Part shown: positions 9,291 through 17,623 of the stretch, in pieces
Layout: each line of letters begins with the position of its first letter
Position numbering within the stretch: the first letter of the stretch is position 1
DNA from: G963663615 sp963663615
GTDB lineage: Bacteria; Bacteroidota; Ignavibacteria; Ignavibacteriales; Melioribacteraceae
Assembly: GCA_963663615.1 (NCBI GenBank)
Contig: OY760517.1
Coordinates: 2,728,001 to 2,792,000, forward strand
Direction of reading: 5' to 3'
Length of the DNA stretch: 64,000 bases
Translations under genes and position numbers: made by a program
Notes under the pieces: model-generated
Told to the model about the DNA's origin: nothing
What the model saw: the letters and a program-made list of their open reading frames with translations, nothing else
Databases searched by the model: none

Positions 9291-10088
9291 TTAATCCAAT
9301 TGTCTGATAGCACCGGTTTTACATTTGTCGAATGGAATTTTTTCAGGGTCCATTTTCTCATGATCCACAATACCTAAAAAGTTTTCCATTACAACAGCTC
9401 CATCCGATTTACGGGCACAAATACCACATCCCAAACACGCAACATTACAAACTGTTTTAGATGTTTTAGGATCATCATGGTTTTTACAAAATACAAATAC
9501 CTTTCTATCGATTGGATGCATTTCAATAACGTTTTTAGGACACGCAGTTTCACAAACTCCGCAACCGGTACATAATTCTTCAATTACAACGGGTAAGCCG
9601 TCATCAGTCATTATAATAGCGTTAAACGGACAAGCTTCGGCACAATCACCACCACCAACACAACCGTAATAACACATTTTTTCACCACCGGAAACAAGTT
9701 CCATAGCTGAACAGCTAAGCGGACCAAAATAGTCTGCCATTTTTTTAACAGCATCGGCATTACCACCACGGCACAAAACTCGAGGTATCATTTTTGTTGT
9801 AGAACCAGCATCAACACCCATAATAGCAGCAACCTTCTGAGCAGTTTCCTCACCACCAACAGGGCATCCGTTAACCTTGGCTTTACCTTCAACAACGTTT
9901 ACGGCAAAATCGTAACAACCAGCCTTACCACAAGCACCGCAATTGGCATTTGGCAAAGCATCATTAACTTTTCCGATTAAAGGGTTTTCTTCAACCCTTA
10001 ATTTTCTATCTGCAAGAGCAAGTCCACCGGCAAAAAGCAAGCCTAACCCGCCCATAGTTGAAATCGCAATAATAAAAGACATATCCAT
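9291..10088 (-). CDS. rnfB: Rnf complex iron-sulfur subunit RnfB
   Basis: A 265-residue subunit that takes electrons from or gives them to ferredoxin in the ion-pumping Rnf complex. One N-terminal helix (about 4-24) anchors it. A four-cysteine cluster domain follows (C50, C53, C58, C75). Next come ferredoxin-like motifs: C139/C143/C149/C153, then C173/C176/C179/C183 (CTGCGVCETACP). A further cysteine set lies near 201-224 (C201, C214, C218, C221, C224). The extra C-terminal cysteines suggest more clusters than in short proteobacterial RnfB, as in clostridial and Bacteroides versions. It lies 45 bases downstream of rnfA in the rnfC-D-G-E-A-B order. Confidence 0.95.
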   Translation of the reverse strand: MDMSFIIAISTMGGLGLLFAGGLALADRKLRVEENPLIGKVNDALPNANCGACGKAGCYDFAVNVVEGKAKVNGCPVGGEETAQKVAAIMGVDAGSTTKMIPRVLCRGGNADAVKKMADYFGPLSCSAMELVSGGEKMCYYGCVGGGDCAEACPFNAIIMTDDGLPVVIEELCTGCGVCETACPKNVIEMHPIDRKVFVFCKNHDDPKTSKTVCNVACLGCGICARKSDGAVVMENFLGIVDHEKMDPEKIPFDKCKTGAIRQLD

Positions 10089-10133
10089 ATAGAAAAACCT
10101 CCATCTATATAAAATTAAATATGGAGCAGGAAC

Positions 10134-10706
10134 CTAAATCATTCCTGCAAAACCCATAAATGCTAATGCTAAAATACCTGCAACAATAAGTGTAATAGGT
10201 ACACCCTGGAAAGGTTTGGGTACGTCTGCCAAATCAAGCTCTTCCCTAATACCAGCCATAATTGTAATAGCCAAGGTAAAACCTGTACCGGCACCAACAC
10301 CAAAAACAATTCCTTCAATAAAACTATATTCTTTTAAAACAATAAACAATGCCAATCCTAATATTGCACAGTTTGTTGTTATTAGTGGTAAAAATATACC
10401 TAACGCCCTGTACAATGGCTGACTAACTTTTTTAATGAACATTTCCACAAACTGCACAAGTGAAGCAATTACGAGGATAAAGGAAACGTACTGTAAAAAT
10501 TCGAGTTCGTAAGGAACAAGTATCATATGGTAAATTAACCATGTTACTATTGATGTAATTACCATAACAAAAGTAGCTGCCAAACCCATCGAGAAAGCTG
10601 ATGATATTTTATTGGAAACCCCAATAAAAGGGCAAATACCAAGGAAGTAGGCTAATACAAAGTTATTAACTATTGCCGCCGAAAAGAAAATCAGAAATAA
10701 TTCCAT
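10134..10706 (-). CDS. rnfA: Rnf complex membrane subunit RnfA
   Basis: A 190-residue, six-helix integral membrane protein with the RnfA/NqrE family pattern, including the N-terminal NNFVLAYFLGICPFIGVS region with Cys25 and an internal TNCAILG motif with Cys112. These two half-repeat cysteines lie at the membrane centre and bind a shared 2Fe-2S cluster with RnfE in characterised complexes. Its start codon overlaps the rnfE stop by one base (TAATG), showing coupling. It forms part of the electron path and ion channel of Rnf. Confidence 0.95.
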   Translation of the reverse strand: MELFLIFFSAAIVNNFVLAYFLGICPFIGVSNKISSAFSMGLAATFVMVITSIVTWLIYHMILVPYELEFLQYVSFILVIASLVQFVEMFIKKVSQPLYRALGIFLPLITTNCAILGLALFIVLKEYSFIEGIVFGVGAGTGFTLAITIMAGIREELDLADVPKPFQGVPITLIVAGILALAFMGFAGMI

Positions 10707-11380
10707 TATTCAGCCTCCACCGGTTTAATTTCATTTTGTTTCTTAAGATATTTATCAATAACCAACTGGTTCTGTTTCTTTTCGCTGCTTAGCGAAAATG
10801 CCTTGAACATACCCATTAACAGACCAAGTGTAAGGAAAGCACCTGCCGGAAGTATCATTAGCACCCATGGTTCGTACATTTCAGGCATAATCTGAATGCC
10901 AAGAATGGTTCCTGCACCCAATAATTCTCTTATGCTACCAAGAATTGTTAATGCAATAAGGAAACCGGTACCCATTCCCAAAGCATCCAGTACAGATCTG
11001 AATACAGAGTTTTTAGATGAAAAGGCTTCCTGACGACCAAGAATAAGACAGTTTACAATAATAAGCGGAATAAACGGTCCTAACGCCGCACTTAATGGAG
11101 GAAACATTGCCTTCATTACGAGGTCAACTATTGTTACAAAAGTTGCAATTATAAGAATGTATGAAGCAATACGCACCTGAGTTGGTATAAGATTTTTTAC
11201 CAGCGAAACAATTAAACTTGAAAATACAAGAACAAATGTTGTAGCAAGTGCCATTGCAATACCATTTTCGGCTGATACCGTTACTGCAAGCACCGGACAC
11301 ATACCAAGTACTTGCTTGAATATAGGATTTTGCTCCCATACACCTTTTATGAGTTCTTTACCTAAAGTCACCTTAGACAT
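10706..11380 (-). CDS. rnfE: Rnf complex membrane subunit RnfE
   Basis: A 224-residue RnfE/NqrD-family membrane protein that pairs with RnfA. It carries the family motifs: an N-terminal NPIFKQVLGMCPVLAVT segment with Cys27 and a later IVNCLILGRQEAF segment with Cys110, the two membrane cysteines expected to coordinate the intramembrane 2Fe-2S cluster. About six membrane helices are visible, and a charged tail follows residue 200. It lies one base after rnfG and overlaps rnfA by one base. Confidence 0.95.
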   Translation of the reverse strand: MSKVTLGKELIKGVWEQNPIFKQVLGMCPVLAVTVSAENGIAMALATTFVLVFSSLIVSLVKNLIPTQVRIASYILIIATFVTIVDLVMKAMFPPLSAALGPFIPLIIVNCLILGRQEAFSSKNSVFRSVLDALGMGTGFLIALTILGSIRELLGAGTILGIQIMPEMYEPWVLMILPAGAFLTLGLLMGMFKAFSLSSEKKQNQLVIDKYLKKQNEIKPVEAE

Positions 11381-11381
11381 A

Positions 11382-11966
11382 TTATTTAACCTCCTTTAAA
11401 GCTTTACGTAGAGATTCAATACTGCTGTTAACTATTGCAACTACTGATTTGGAAGAAATTGTTGCTCCAGTTATTGCCTGTATTTCTGTATCTTTTGAAG
11501 GTTTCTGGTTTTTAACAGCAGTTATAGCAGGCTCTGTTTTTGTGCCGTTAAACTGACTGGAAAACCATTTTGAATCTTTCTTGTTTGAGGGATCGTTAAC
11601 AATTTTAGTACCAAGTCCGGGTGTTTCAACCTGCTCAAGCACTTTTAATCCAACCACCTGATTAAGATCGGCAGTAAGACCAAGCATTAGTCTTATCTTA
11701 CCCTGAAATCCGTTACCCTCGTAAGGTAAAGCATAACCAATAACTTCTTTATTATCATTCATAACTTCGTAAACTTCAAAGCTTACACTTTCAACTTTTT
11801 TATAATCCTTTGCATCAGGTTGTACTTCAAAAATTGCTTTCTGGGTAGAAGCAATCTTATGAGCTTCAATCTGGGGTTCAGCCCATCCGCTAATTTGGGA
11901 AAGCAATCCACCGGAGATTACACCGATAACAAAGAGAGTAACAAGCATATGAATTATTGTTTTCAT
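11382..11966 (-). CDS. rnfG: Rnf complex flavoprotein subunit RnfG
   Basis: A 194-residue protein with one N-terminal membrane helix (about 4-24) and a periplasmic FMN-binding domain. The flavinylation motif TGATISS lies at 166-172, with T169 the expected attachment site for covalent FMN. It relays electrons between RnfD and the other subunits. Its ATG overlaps the end of rnfD by four bases (ATGA). Attaching FMN needs an ApbE flavin transferase, for which there is no gene in this window. Confidence 0.95.
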   Translation of the reverse strand: MKTIIHMLVTLFVIGVISGGLLSQISGWAEPQIEAHKIASTQKAIFEVQPDAKDYKKVESVSFEVYEVMNDNKEVIGYALPYEGNGFQGKIRLMLGLTADLNQVVGLKVLEQVETPGLGTKIVNDPSNKKDSKWFSSQFNGTKTEPAITAVKNQKPSKDTEIQAITGATISSKSVVAIVNSSIESLRKALKEVK

Positions 11967-12937
11967 TTTGCCTCCCCGAAAAATTTTGGAACAGTATATT
12001 TATTTATAAGCGGCACAAATGCATTCATAAATAGTATTGCATACATAACACCTTCCGGTAAACCACCAAATAATCTTATCATTACCAGAACAAGTGCAAT
12101 ACCAAGTCCAAATATCCACATCCCCTTCATCGTCATAGGAGAACTAACATAATCGGTAGCCATAAAAAACGCGCCAAAAAGAAATCCGCCAGCAGTAATC
12201 TGGAATAAAGGATCAGGATAAGCAGTGCCATCAATCAACCAGAATAAGCCACCAAAAACAACCATACCAAGAATCATGGCAAGTGGCGTACGGTAGTTAA
12301 TAACTCCTGTTACCAAAAGAAATAAACCACCAATTAAAACTGCAATTGCAGAGGTTTCACCCAATGAACCGCCAATATTACCAACAAACATGCTCATAGG
12401 CTGGGTGGCAATATGATCGAACTTGAAAGCTGATAGCGGAGTAGCAGATGTTACACCATCAACCGCAAAGTTCGGTTTAACCCACGTTGTAATTTGCACC
12501 GGAAAAGCAGCTTGCAAAAACGCCCTGCCAACAAGTGCGGGATTAAAAACATTGTATCCAAGTCCACCAAAAACTTCCTTACCCAAACCGATTGCAACAA
12601 TAGCACCAATAGCAGTAAAAGTTAAGGAAAAGTTTGGAGGAACAATTAAACCTAGTAAAAGTCCGGTAATAACCGCCGAACCATCGCCCACAGATATTTC
12701 CTTTTTGCGGAAATATTTTATGGCAGCTTCTGTAGCTACACTAAAAACTACGCTAACTGTAATAATAAGTAACTGATATACTCCGAAGAACACCGCAGCC
12801 GACACAACACAAGGTATTAAGGCAGCAACTACAAGCCACATGGCATGTTTTGTTGACCATCTGGAGTGTACATGCGGCGAACTTGAAAGTTCTAGTTTGT
12901 ATTCAGGATTCGCTGTAACTGTTGTCATTTTTTCCAT
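11963..12937 (-). CDS. rnfD: Rnf complex membrane subunit RnfD
   Basis: A 324-residue RnfD/NqrB-family membrane protein with about nine helices. The covalent FMN site is the VTSATPLSA motif at 162-170, with T166 the predicted flavinylated threonine. The conserved NVFNPALVGRAF stretch is at 129-140. RnfD is the main ion-translocating subunit in structural models of Rnf. It follows rnfC by about 18 bases and overlaps rnfG by four. A second ATG three codons in is also possible as the start. Confidence 0.95.
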   Translation of the reverse strand: MEKMTTVTANPEYKLELSSSPHVHSRWSTKHAMWLVVAALIPCVVSAAVFFGVYQLLIITVSVVFSVATEAAIKYFRKKEISVGDGSAVITGLLLGLIVPPNFSLTFTAIGAIVAIGLGKEVFGGLGYNVFNPALVGRAFLQAAFPVQITTWVKPNFAVDGVTSATPLSAFKFDHIATQPMSMFVGNIGGSLGETSAIAVLIGGLFLLVTGVINYRTPLAMILGMVVFGGLFWLIDGTAYPDPLFQITAGGFLFGAFFMATDYVSSPMTMKGMWIFGLGIALVLVMIRLFGGLPEGVMYAILFMNAFVPLINKYTVPKFFGEAK

Positions 12938-12955
12938 TCAATTTTTGTTGATAAA

Positions 12956-14293
12956 TCAGGACTGTTGTCTTTCGCGCTGCATAGTAATAACTTTCTTTTT
13001 GCCAAGTCGTATCCACTGTACCAATGGTATATTAGCCGGACACGTAAATGTACAAGTACCACATTCCATACAAACTGTTACACCAATATTTTCAGCATCT
13101 TCCCATCTTGAAAGCTGACTGTACCGTGCAAGTTTTGTTGGTAACAAGTTAAGCGGACAAACTTCAACGCATTTTCCGCAACGCAGACAAGGAGTTTCTT
13201 CCTTATCGTTAATCTCTTCTTCGGTAAGTGCAAGCAAACCGGATGTTGCTTTCATTACTGGTGCATCAAAATCGAACTGTGCTATACCCATCATTGGACC
13301 GCCAACAACCACTTTTTTGGTATTTTCCTTAATTCCTCCGCAGTAATCAAGTATATCAGAAAGTGGAGTACCTATTGGTACAATCAGGTTTTTAGGGTTA
13401 TTAATTCCATGTCCTGAAACAGTCATTGCCGCAGTAAGTATTGGTTCCCCTTTTGCAACTGCTCTGTAAATAGCAATCGCAGTACCAATATTCTGTATCA
13501 CACAACCAACATCAAGTGGTAATTTCCCGGGAGGTACTTCACGACCTGTAACAGCCTTAATAAGCATTTTTTCAGCACCCTGCGGATATTTTGTTTTGGC
13601 AACAACCACAGAAACACCTGCTTCATTTTTTACAGCTTCGCTCATCGATGCAATTGATTTAGGTTTGTTGTTTTCAATACCAACCACACCTTTTTTAACA
13701 CCAAGAGCCTTCATTATAAGTTTTAACCCTGCAACCACTTCGTCAGGAGTATCTATCATATACCTGTCGTCTCGAGTAAGATAAGGCTCACATTCGCAAC
13801 CATTAAGAATTACATAATCAAGCTCTTTGTCTTTTGGAGGCATAAGTTTAACAAATGTAGGAAACGCCGCTCCACCTTGTCCAACCAGACCCGCTTCACG
13901 AACTCTATCCCGAATTTCGTCAGGAGTTACATTATCCGGATCAAGTTCCGGCATAAACTCAAATTCATTTTCTTCAGCTGCTTCAATTACAATAGCATCC
14001 TGAGGAAATCCGGAAACACTCTTTTCCTTGTTTAATTTTACCACTTTACCGGCAACCGGGCTATGCACCGGAGCAGATATAAATCCGTCTGGCTCGGCAA
14101 TCTTTTCGCCAGCCTTTACTATACTTCCCTTTTTAACAAGGGTTTTGGCATCCTTACCAATATGTTGACGTAAAGGTAAAATTACATGTTTGGGGTTAGG
14201 CATTGTTTCAAATGCCAGGTGAGAGGTCAATTCCTTATGTTCTTCAGGATGTACACCTCCCCTAAACGTTTTACCACTGCTATTACTACTCAT
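12956..14293 (-). CDS. rnfC: Rnf complex NADH-binding subunit RnfC
   Basis: A 445-residue soluble subunit that oxidises or reduces NAD(H) and carries FMN and two 4Fe-4S clusters. The N-terminal biotinyl/lipoyl-like fold is followed by the NADH/FMN-binding GQGGAAFPT at 138-146 and the NGCECEPYLTRDDR stretch at 164-177. Two cluster motifs close the protein: C369/C372/C375/C379 and C408/C411/C414/C418. I chose the ATG at 14293; two codons upstream lies an in-frame TTG (14299) that is a weaker candidate. It is the first gene of the rnfCDGEAB cluster, and the promoter must lie in the gene-free region upstream. Confidence 0.95.
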   Translation of the reverse strand: MSSNSSGKTFRGGVHPEEHKELTSHLAFETMPNPKHVILPLRQHIGKDAKTLVKKGSIVKAGEKIAEPDGFISAPVHSPVAGKVVKLNKEKSVSGFPQDAIVIEAAEENEFEFMPELDPDNVTPDEIRDRVREAGLVGQGGAAFPTFVKLMPPKDKELDYVILNGCECEPYLTRDDRYMIDTPDEVVAGLKLIMKALGVKKGVVGIENNKPKSIASMSEAVKNEAGVSVVVAKTKYPQGAEKMLIKAVTGREVPPGKLPLDVGCVIQNIGTAIAIYRAVAKGEPILTAAMTVSGHGINNPKNLIVPIGTPLSDILDYCGGIKENTKKVVVGGPMMGIAQFDFDAPVMKATSGLLALTEEEINDKEETPCLRCGKCVEVCPLNLLPTKLARYSQLSRWEDAENIGVTVCMECGTCTFTCPANIPLVQWIRLGKKKVITMQRERQQS

Positions 14294-14501
14294 CTTCAAG
14301 CCATTTTATTTCAAAAATACAGAACAGTCCAACTGTGTTATACATAAACTATGCCACATAAAAACCTTTATATCTTTTTTAAATTATAATCTTTAAACTC
14401 CTTACATAACAAGACATAACGTCTTATCGAGAAATTTTTCCCGATTACAGAGGTTTTGGTGATTATCATTTTTGAAAAAGCACTTTTCAACAGAGAGGAA
14501 A

Positions 14502-14549
14502 AATATCGGATTTGCCATAGTGGAGAATAAACTCCTAAGTTCCGATATT
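14502..14549. other. Two-level inverted repeat (possible structured RNA)
   Basis: A perfect 9-base outer stem pairs AATATCGGA (14502-14510) with TCCGATATT (14541-14549). Within it a 4-base inner stem pairs GGAG (14522-14525) with CTCC (14532-14535). Similar purine-rich strings (AGAGGAAAA) flank both sides. It lacks a U-tract, so it does not look like a terminator. The strand is not decided. It may be part of the rnf leader (about 210 bases upstream of rnfC) or of a small RNA. Confidence 0.4.
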
Positions 14550-14853
14550 CAGAGGAAAATTTAGGTGGCTGAAATATAATTTGAATCTCTTCCGCAAATA
14601 ATTACATTACAGGAACAATTTAATAATGTAAAAATAGATAATATTTAATTATGAATGCAATTATTTTTAGACAAACTTGTATTTATTTAGTGTGGTGGAA
14701 ATTTTGTACACTCGAATTCATTCTATTTTATTACATATTAATGCCTAACCTGAGTAAAAAGTAATATTAAAATATCCAAACACTACCTACTAATAAAATT
14801 CCCCTCTTCATGAATCCTTTTGGGTTTTGCTACCTCTAATTCCCCTTGGCTGG

Positions 14854-14877
14854 AGCTGTTTTGCATGCAAAATGGCT
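14854..14877. promoter_or_regulatory. Imperfect 24-base palindrome, possible operator
   Basis: A perfect 14-base palindrome, TTTTGCATGCAAAA, at 14859-14872 is extended by AGC and GCT at the ends, with two mismatched bases on each side. It lies about 64 bases upstream of the thioredoxin-like gene, a typical place for a dimeric regulator site. No factor can be named. Confidence 0.35.
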
Positions 14878-14940
14878 GAATATTTACAATCGTTATACTA
14901 AATTTGAAATACTAAATAAAATATTGATGAGGAATATATA

Positions 14941-15540
14941 ATGGCACAGCAATTTTTTAAAGAGCAGATACCGCATAAAGGGCTTACATATAAAGAGTAT
15001 TTTCATAAAGCGGAAGAGTACATTGATAATACAGCCCCTGAGGAGCTTGAAGGAACTAAAAAAACACTGTACGATTATTCAAAACTAAATCTACGCAGAA
15101 GTATTAGGGTACAAAAAACTTTTAATCCGGAAGGTAAGATTGTCGATTTGGTAAAATCAATTAAAACACCACAGTTGTGGATGGTGCTTACCGAAGACTG
15201 GTGTGGTGACTCTGCACAAAATTTACCATACATTGCAAAACTTGCCGAGCTAAATGAAAACATTAACTTAAGAATATTACTTCGGGACAGTAACCTCGAT
15301 ATAATGGATTTATATCTTACCAACGGCACTGCCCGTGCTATACCAAAGCTTGTTGCATTCGATTACCAAGGTAATGAATTATTCCAATGGGGACCACGCC
15401 CTAAGGAAGCACAGGATATGATTAATAACTGGAAAGCTGAAGGTTTGCAAAAAGACGAGTTTAATGCCTTACTTCACAAATGGTACGCCACAAATAAAGG
15501 TGCTGCTCTATTGGAAGAGATTGCCAACTTACTGAAATAG
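14941..15540 (+). CDS. Thioredoxin-fold family protein (Thioredoxin_9 type)
   Basis: A 199-residue cytoplasmic protein. The central segment (about 77-180) has the thioredoxin fold pattern: strand LWMVLTEDW, then C88-G-D-S91 in the place of the usual CxxC, then a helix and the cis-Pro-type AIPKLVAFD. This fits the Thioredoxin_9 family, in which only the first active-site cysteine is often kept. With a single cysteine it is unlikely to be a classical disulfide reductase; the substrate is unknown. A plausible ribosome-binding sequence (GAGGAA) lies about 8 bases upstream, and a strong terminator follows. It is monocistronic. Confidence 0.8.
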   Translation: MAQQFFKEQIPHKGLTYKEYFHKAEEYIDNTAPEELEGTKKTLYDYSKLNLRRSIRVQKTFNPEGKIVDLVKSIKTPQLWMVLTEDWCGDSAQNLPYIAKLAELNENINLRILLRDSNLDIMDLYLTNGTARAIPKLVAFDYQGNELFQWGPRPKEAQDMINNWKAEGLQKDEFNALLHKWYATNKGAALLEEIANLLK

Positions 15541-15563
15541 TATAGCTAATTTCATAGATTTTG

Positions 15564-15600
15564 ATCCCTGCAGACAAAATTGTTTGCAGGGATTTTTTTT
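15564..15600 (+). terminator. Rho-independent terminator
   Basis: A 9-base stem, ATCCCTGCA (15564-15572) with TGCAGGGAT (15585-15593), is followed by an unbroken T-run to 15600. It ends the transcript of the thioredoxin-like gene, which stops 24 bases upstream. Confidence 0.9.
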
Positions 15601-15615
15601 ATCCGTGACACCGGC

Positions 15616-15646
15616 AAAATAAAACCCCTCCGGGGATGGAGGGGTT
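15616..15646 (-). terminator. Rho-independent terminator
   Basis: The stem AACCCCTCC (15623-15631) with GGAGGGGTT (15638-15646) and the loop GGGGAT are followed on the minus strand by TTATTTT. It sits 37 bases past the stop of the minus-strand repeat protein and terminates that gene. Confidence 0.85.
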
Positions 15647-15682
15647 AAAGGGGGACTATCATGTATTCAATAAGGAAGGCTA

Positions 15683-17398
15683 TCAATCTAATTTTAATAT
15701 TGTAATTCCGTACATCTCTTCATCATCCGGTGGTCTGGAGTTCCAGTCCCTGTAAGAATGTGAATCATCTGTTCTGTAATAAACGGTGTATTCGCCAGCA
15801 GGCAAAATAACTACATCATTGAACATTCTGTTCTTCTGCGCACCACCGGCATGAACTGTTTTACGGTAAGTCATATCCCAAACGATACGATTAGTTTTTC
15901 GGTTTTCTATCCAGCCATAATCGAACATATCGCTGCGGTCACCTTCACCAATTGCAAAAATTCTAAGTTTTGTATCATGGTTAAGTATAAAATTCTTTTT
16001 AAGTCGCTCACTATCCCTCACGCGTACAAGCTGAGCAACAATATTTTCATTCTTGTAATCATTTTCAGAAAAAAGCCTTACATAATCTTCATCTTTTTTA
16101 TCAACAGTCCAAACTGTAATACCCCATCTCTCCTTCATAAAAGGGGGAGTAGAATTCCATTCTTCATAAGAGTGGGAATCATCAGTTTTGTAATAAACTA
16201 TATATTTACCTTTATCAAGTGTAATTTCATCTTCAACAAGTCTGTTTTTATCAGCACCACCGGCATGCTGAGTATTTTCGCGCTGCATATCCCAAACAGT
16301 TTGTCTTGATTCTGCATCAATAATCCAACCGTAATCAGCAAGATCATGATTGTTACCTTCGCCAATAGCCAAAATTCTCAATTTAACATCTTTTTTTAAT
16401 TCAATTCCCTGAGAAAGAAATTCATCATCCCAAACTTTGGTAATTTCAACAACCGGTTTTGGAATAGCTTTTTCGTTAAATGCAATTACATTTTTACGGT
16501 CGCTTTCATTCGCAAGAAATAAGGTAACTCCCCACATTTGCGGATCATTAGGAGGAAGTACATTCCAACCATCATAGGAGTGCGAATCATCAGTAACATA
16601 AGTTAGAATATAGTTACCTTTCGGCAGAGTTATTCTATCCTTGAAATAAAGATTCTTTTCACCACCACCGGCAAAACGACCTTTTCTGGATCTCATCCTC
16701 CAAACCTGTTCATGAGTTTCGGCATTAACAAGCCAGGCATGATCATACATTTCATCAGAGTGCCCTTCACCAAGAGCCTGAATTTTAAATTCGGTTTCTG
16801 CAGAAAGTCCGAATCTTTTCTCTATATTTTCATAATTACCGGCACGGGTAATACTAATTACAGCATCTTTGGTATAAAGCTTAAGAGCATCCTCGGCATT
16901 AACTTCGGTAAAAACCGAAGCCGGAGCACTAACGCTCATTTTAAATTCACCACGAAATTTCCTTCTGTACTTGGATTTGGTAGTAAAAAGTTTCGTAAGG
17001 AAACCACCAAGGTCATTTATTTTCATTGAATAGTCGTACGCACCTGTAAAATAGAACTCGTAAGTACCAGCAGCAAGAGTTACTTTAGTTTCAAGCTCCT
17101 TTTTACCGGTTTCATTTTCATTAAGGCGTTCAAGCATGTGCCAAACAACTTTACGGTCATCACTTTTAACAATCCAGCCATAAAATACTGTATAAATATC
17201 CCATCTGTCGAATGCACCCCAAACAGCTTTAACTGTAACTTCCGAATCTTTATCCAGTTTAAAGGCTTTAGCTGAAATTTCTTCCGGGTACACTTCATTC
17301 GAAGTTATTTCTCTTTCCTGTGCCATCAACGTGGCAAAAGAAGAGAGCAGTAAAAGTATTGCTGCTGTAAATAACGTGTATGTTTTTTTTCCGTACAT
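15683..17398 (-). CDS. Secreted protein with four tandem repeats of an unknown domain
   Basis: A 571-residue exported protein (signal peptide about 1-26) that I do not recognise. After residue 35 it consists of four related units of about 120 residues. The first (about 40-155) is degenerate; the other three (about 165-297, 315-432 and 450-571) are clear. Each clear unit shows, in order, a GEG motif, a GWI/AWL strand, VWDM/VWRM, HAGG-x-x-KNR (FAGGGEKNL in the first clear copy), a K/AG-x-Y-x-x-YY strand and the near-invariant TDDSHSY-x-x-WN-x-x-PP. The acidic TDDSHSY box could bind metal or sugar. I chose the ATG at 17398; an in-frame TTG at 17413 is a longer alternative. It is a single-gene unit with its own terminator. 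Location would be periplasm or outer surface. Confidence 0.75.
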   Translation of the reverse strand: MYGKKTYTLFTAAILLLLSSFATLMAQEREITSNEVYPEEISAKAFKLDKDSEVTVKAVWGAFDRWDIYTVFYGWIVKSDDRKVVWHMLERLNENETGKKELETKVTLAAGTYEFYFTGAYDYSMKINDLGGFLTKLFTTKSKYRRKFRGEFKMSVSAPASVFTEVNAEDALKLYTKDAVISITRAGNYENIEKRFGLSAETEFKIQALGEGHSDEMYDHAWLVNAETHEQVWRMRSRKGRFAGGGEKNLYFKDRITLPKGNYILTYVTDDSHSYDGWNVLPPNDPQMWGVTLFLANESDRKNVIAFNEKAIPKPVVEITKVWDDEFLSQGIELKKDVKLRILAIGEGNNHDLADYGWIIDAESRQTVWDMQRENTQHAGGADKNRLVEDEITLDKGKYIVYYKTDDSHSYEEWNSTPPFMKERWGITVWTVDKKDEDYVRLFSENDYKNENIVAQLVRVRDSERLKKNFILNHDTKLRIFAIGEGDRSDMFDYGWIENRKTNRIVWDMTYRKTVHAGGAQKNRMFNDVVILPAGEYTVYYRTDDSHSYRDWNSRPPDDEEMYGITILKLD

Positions 17399-17623
17399 TT
17401 CCGTACCCACCAAAATCAGTAATTATTGCTATTCTGAATTTTTAGACGCATCAATGAAACATCGGTTCAATTTATTACAAAATTTTTTTGTAATATTTTT
17501 GGCTATTTGTTGGTATTTCGAATTAATAAAAAAAACCACATAACTTTTTTATCAAAATGATAGGTTAAAAATTAAAAAATTCTTAATATACCAAGTATAA
17601 ATTGTACAAATTATGAGGCTATC

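Larger units (their letters stand above)
14294..14940. other. Gene-free region between rnfC and the thioredoxin-like gene
   Basis: About 650 AT-rich bases separate two divergent genes. I found no frame with coding character. The region holds a two-level hairpin at 14502-14549 and an imperfect 24-base palindrome at 14854-14877, each listed separately. The rest presumably carries the rnf promoter on the minus strand and the promoter of the thioredoxin-like gene on the plus strand, but I could not place either with confidence. The length is unusual for this gene-dense window. Confidence 0.6.

Noticed and set aside
17399..17623. Regulatory RNA upstream of gdhA
   Set aside because: Only a weak A/T hairpin (TTACAAA with TTTGTAA) is present; nothing suggests a structured element.
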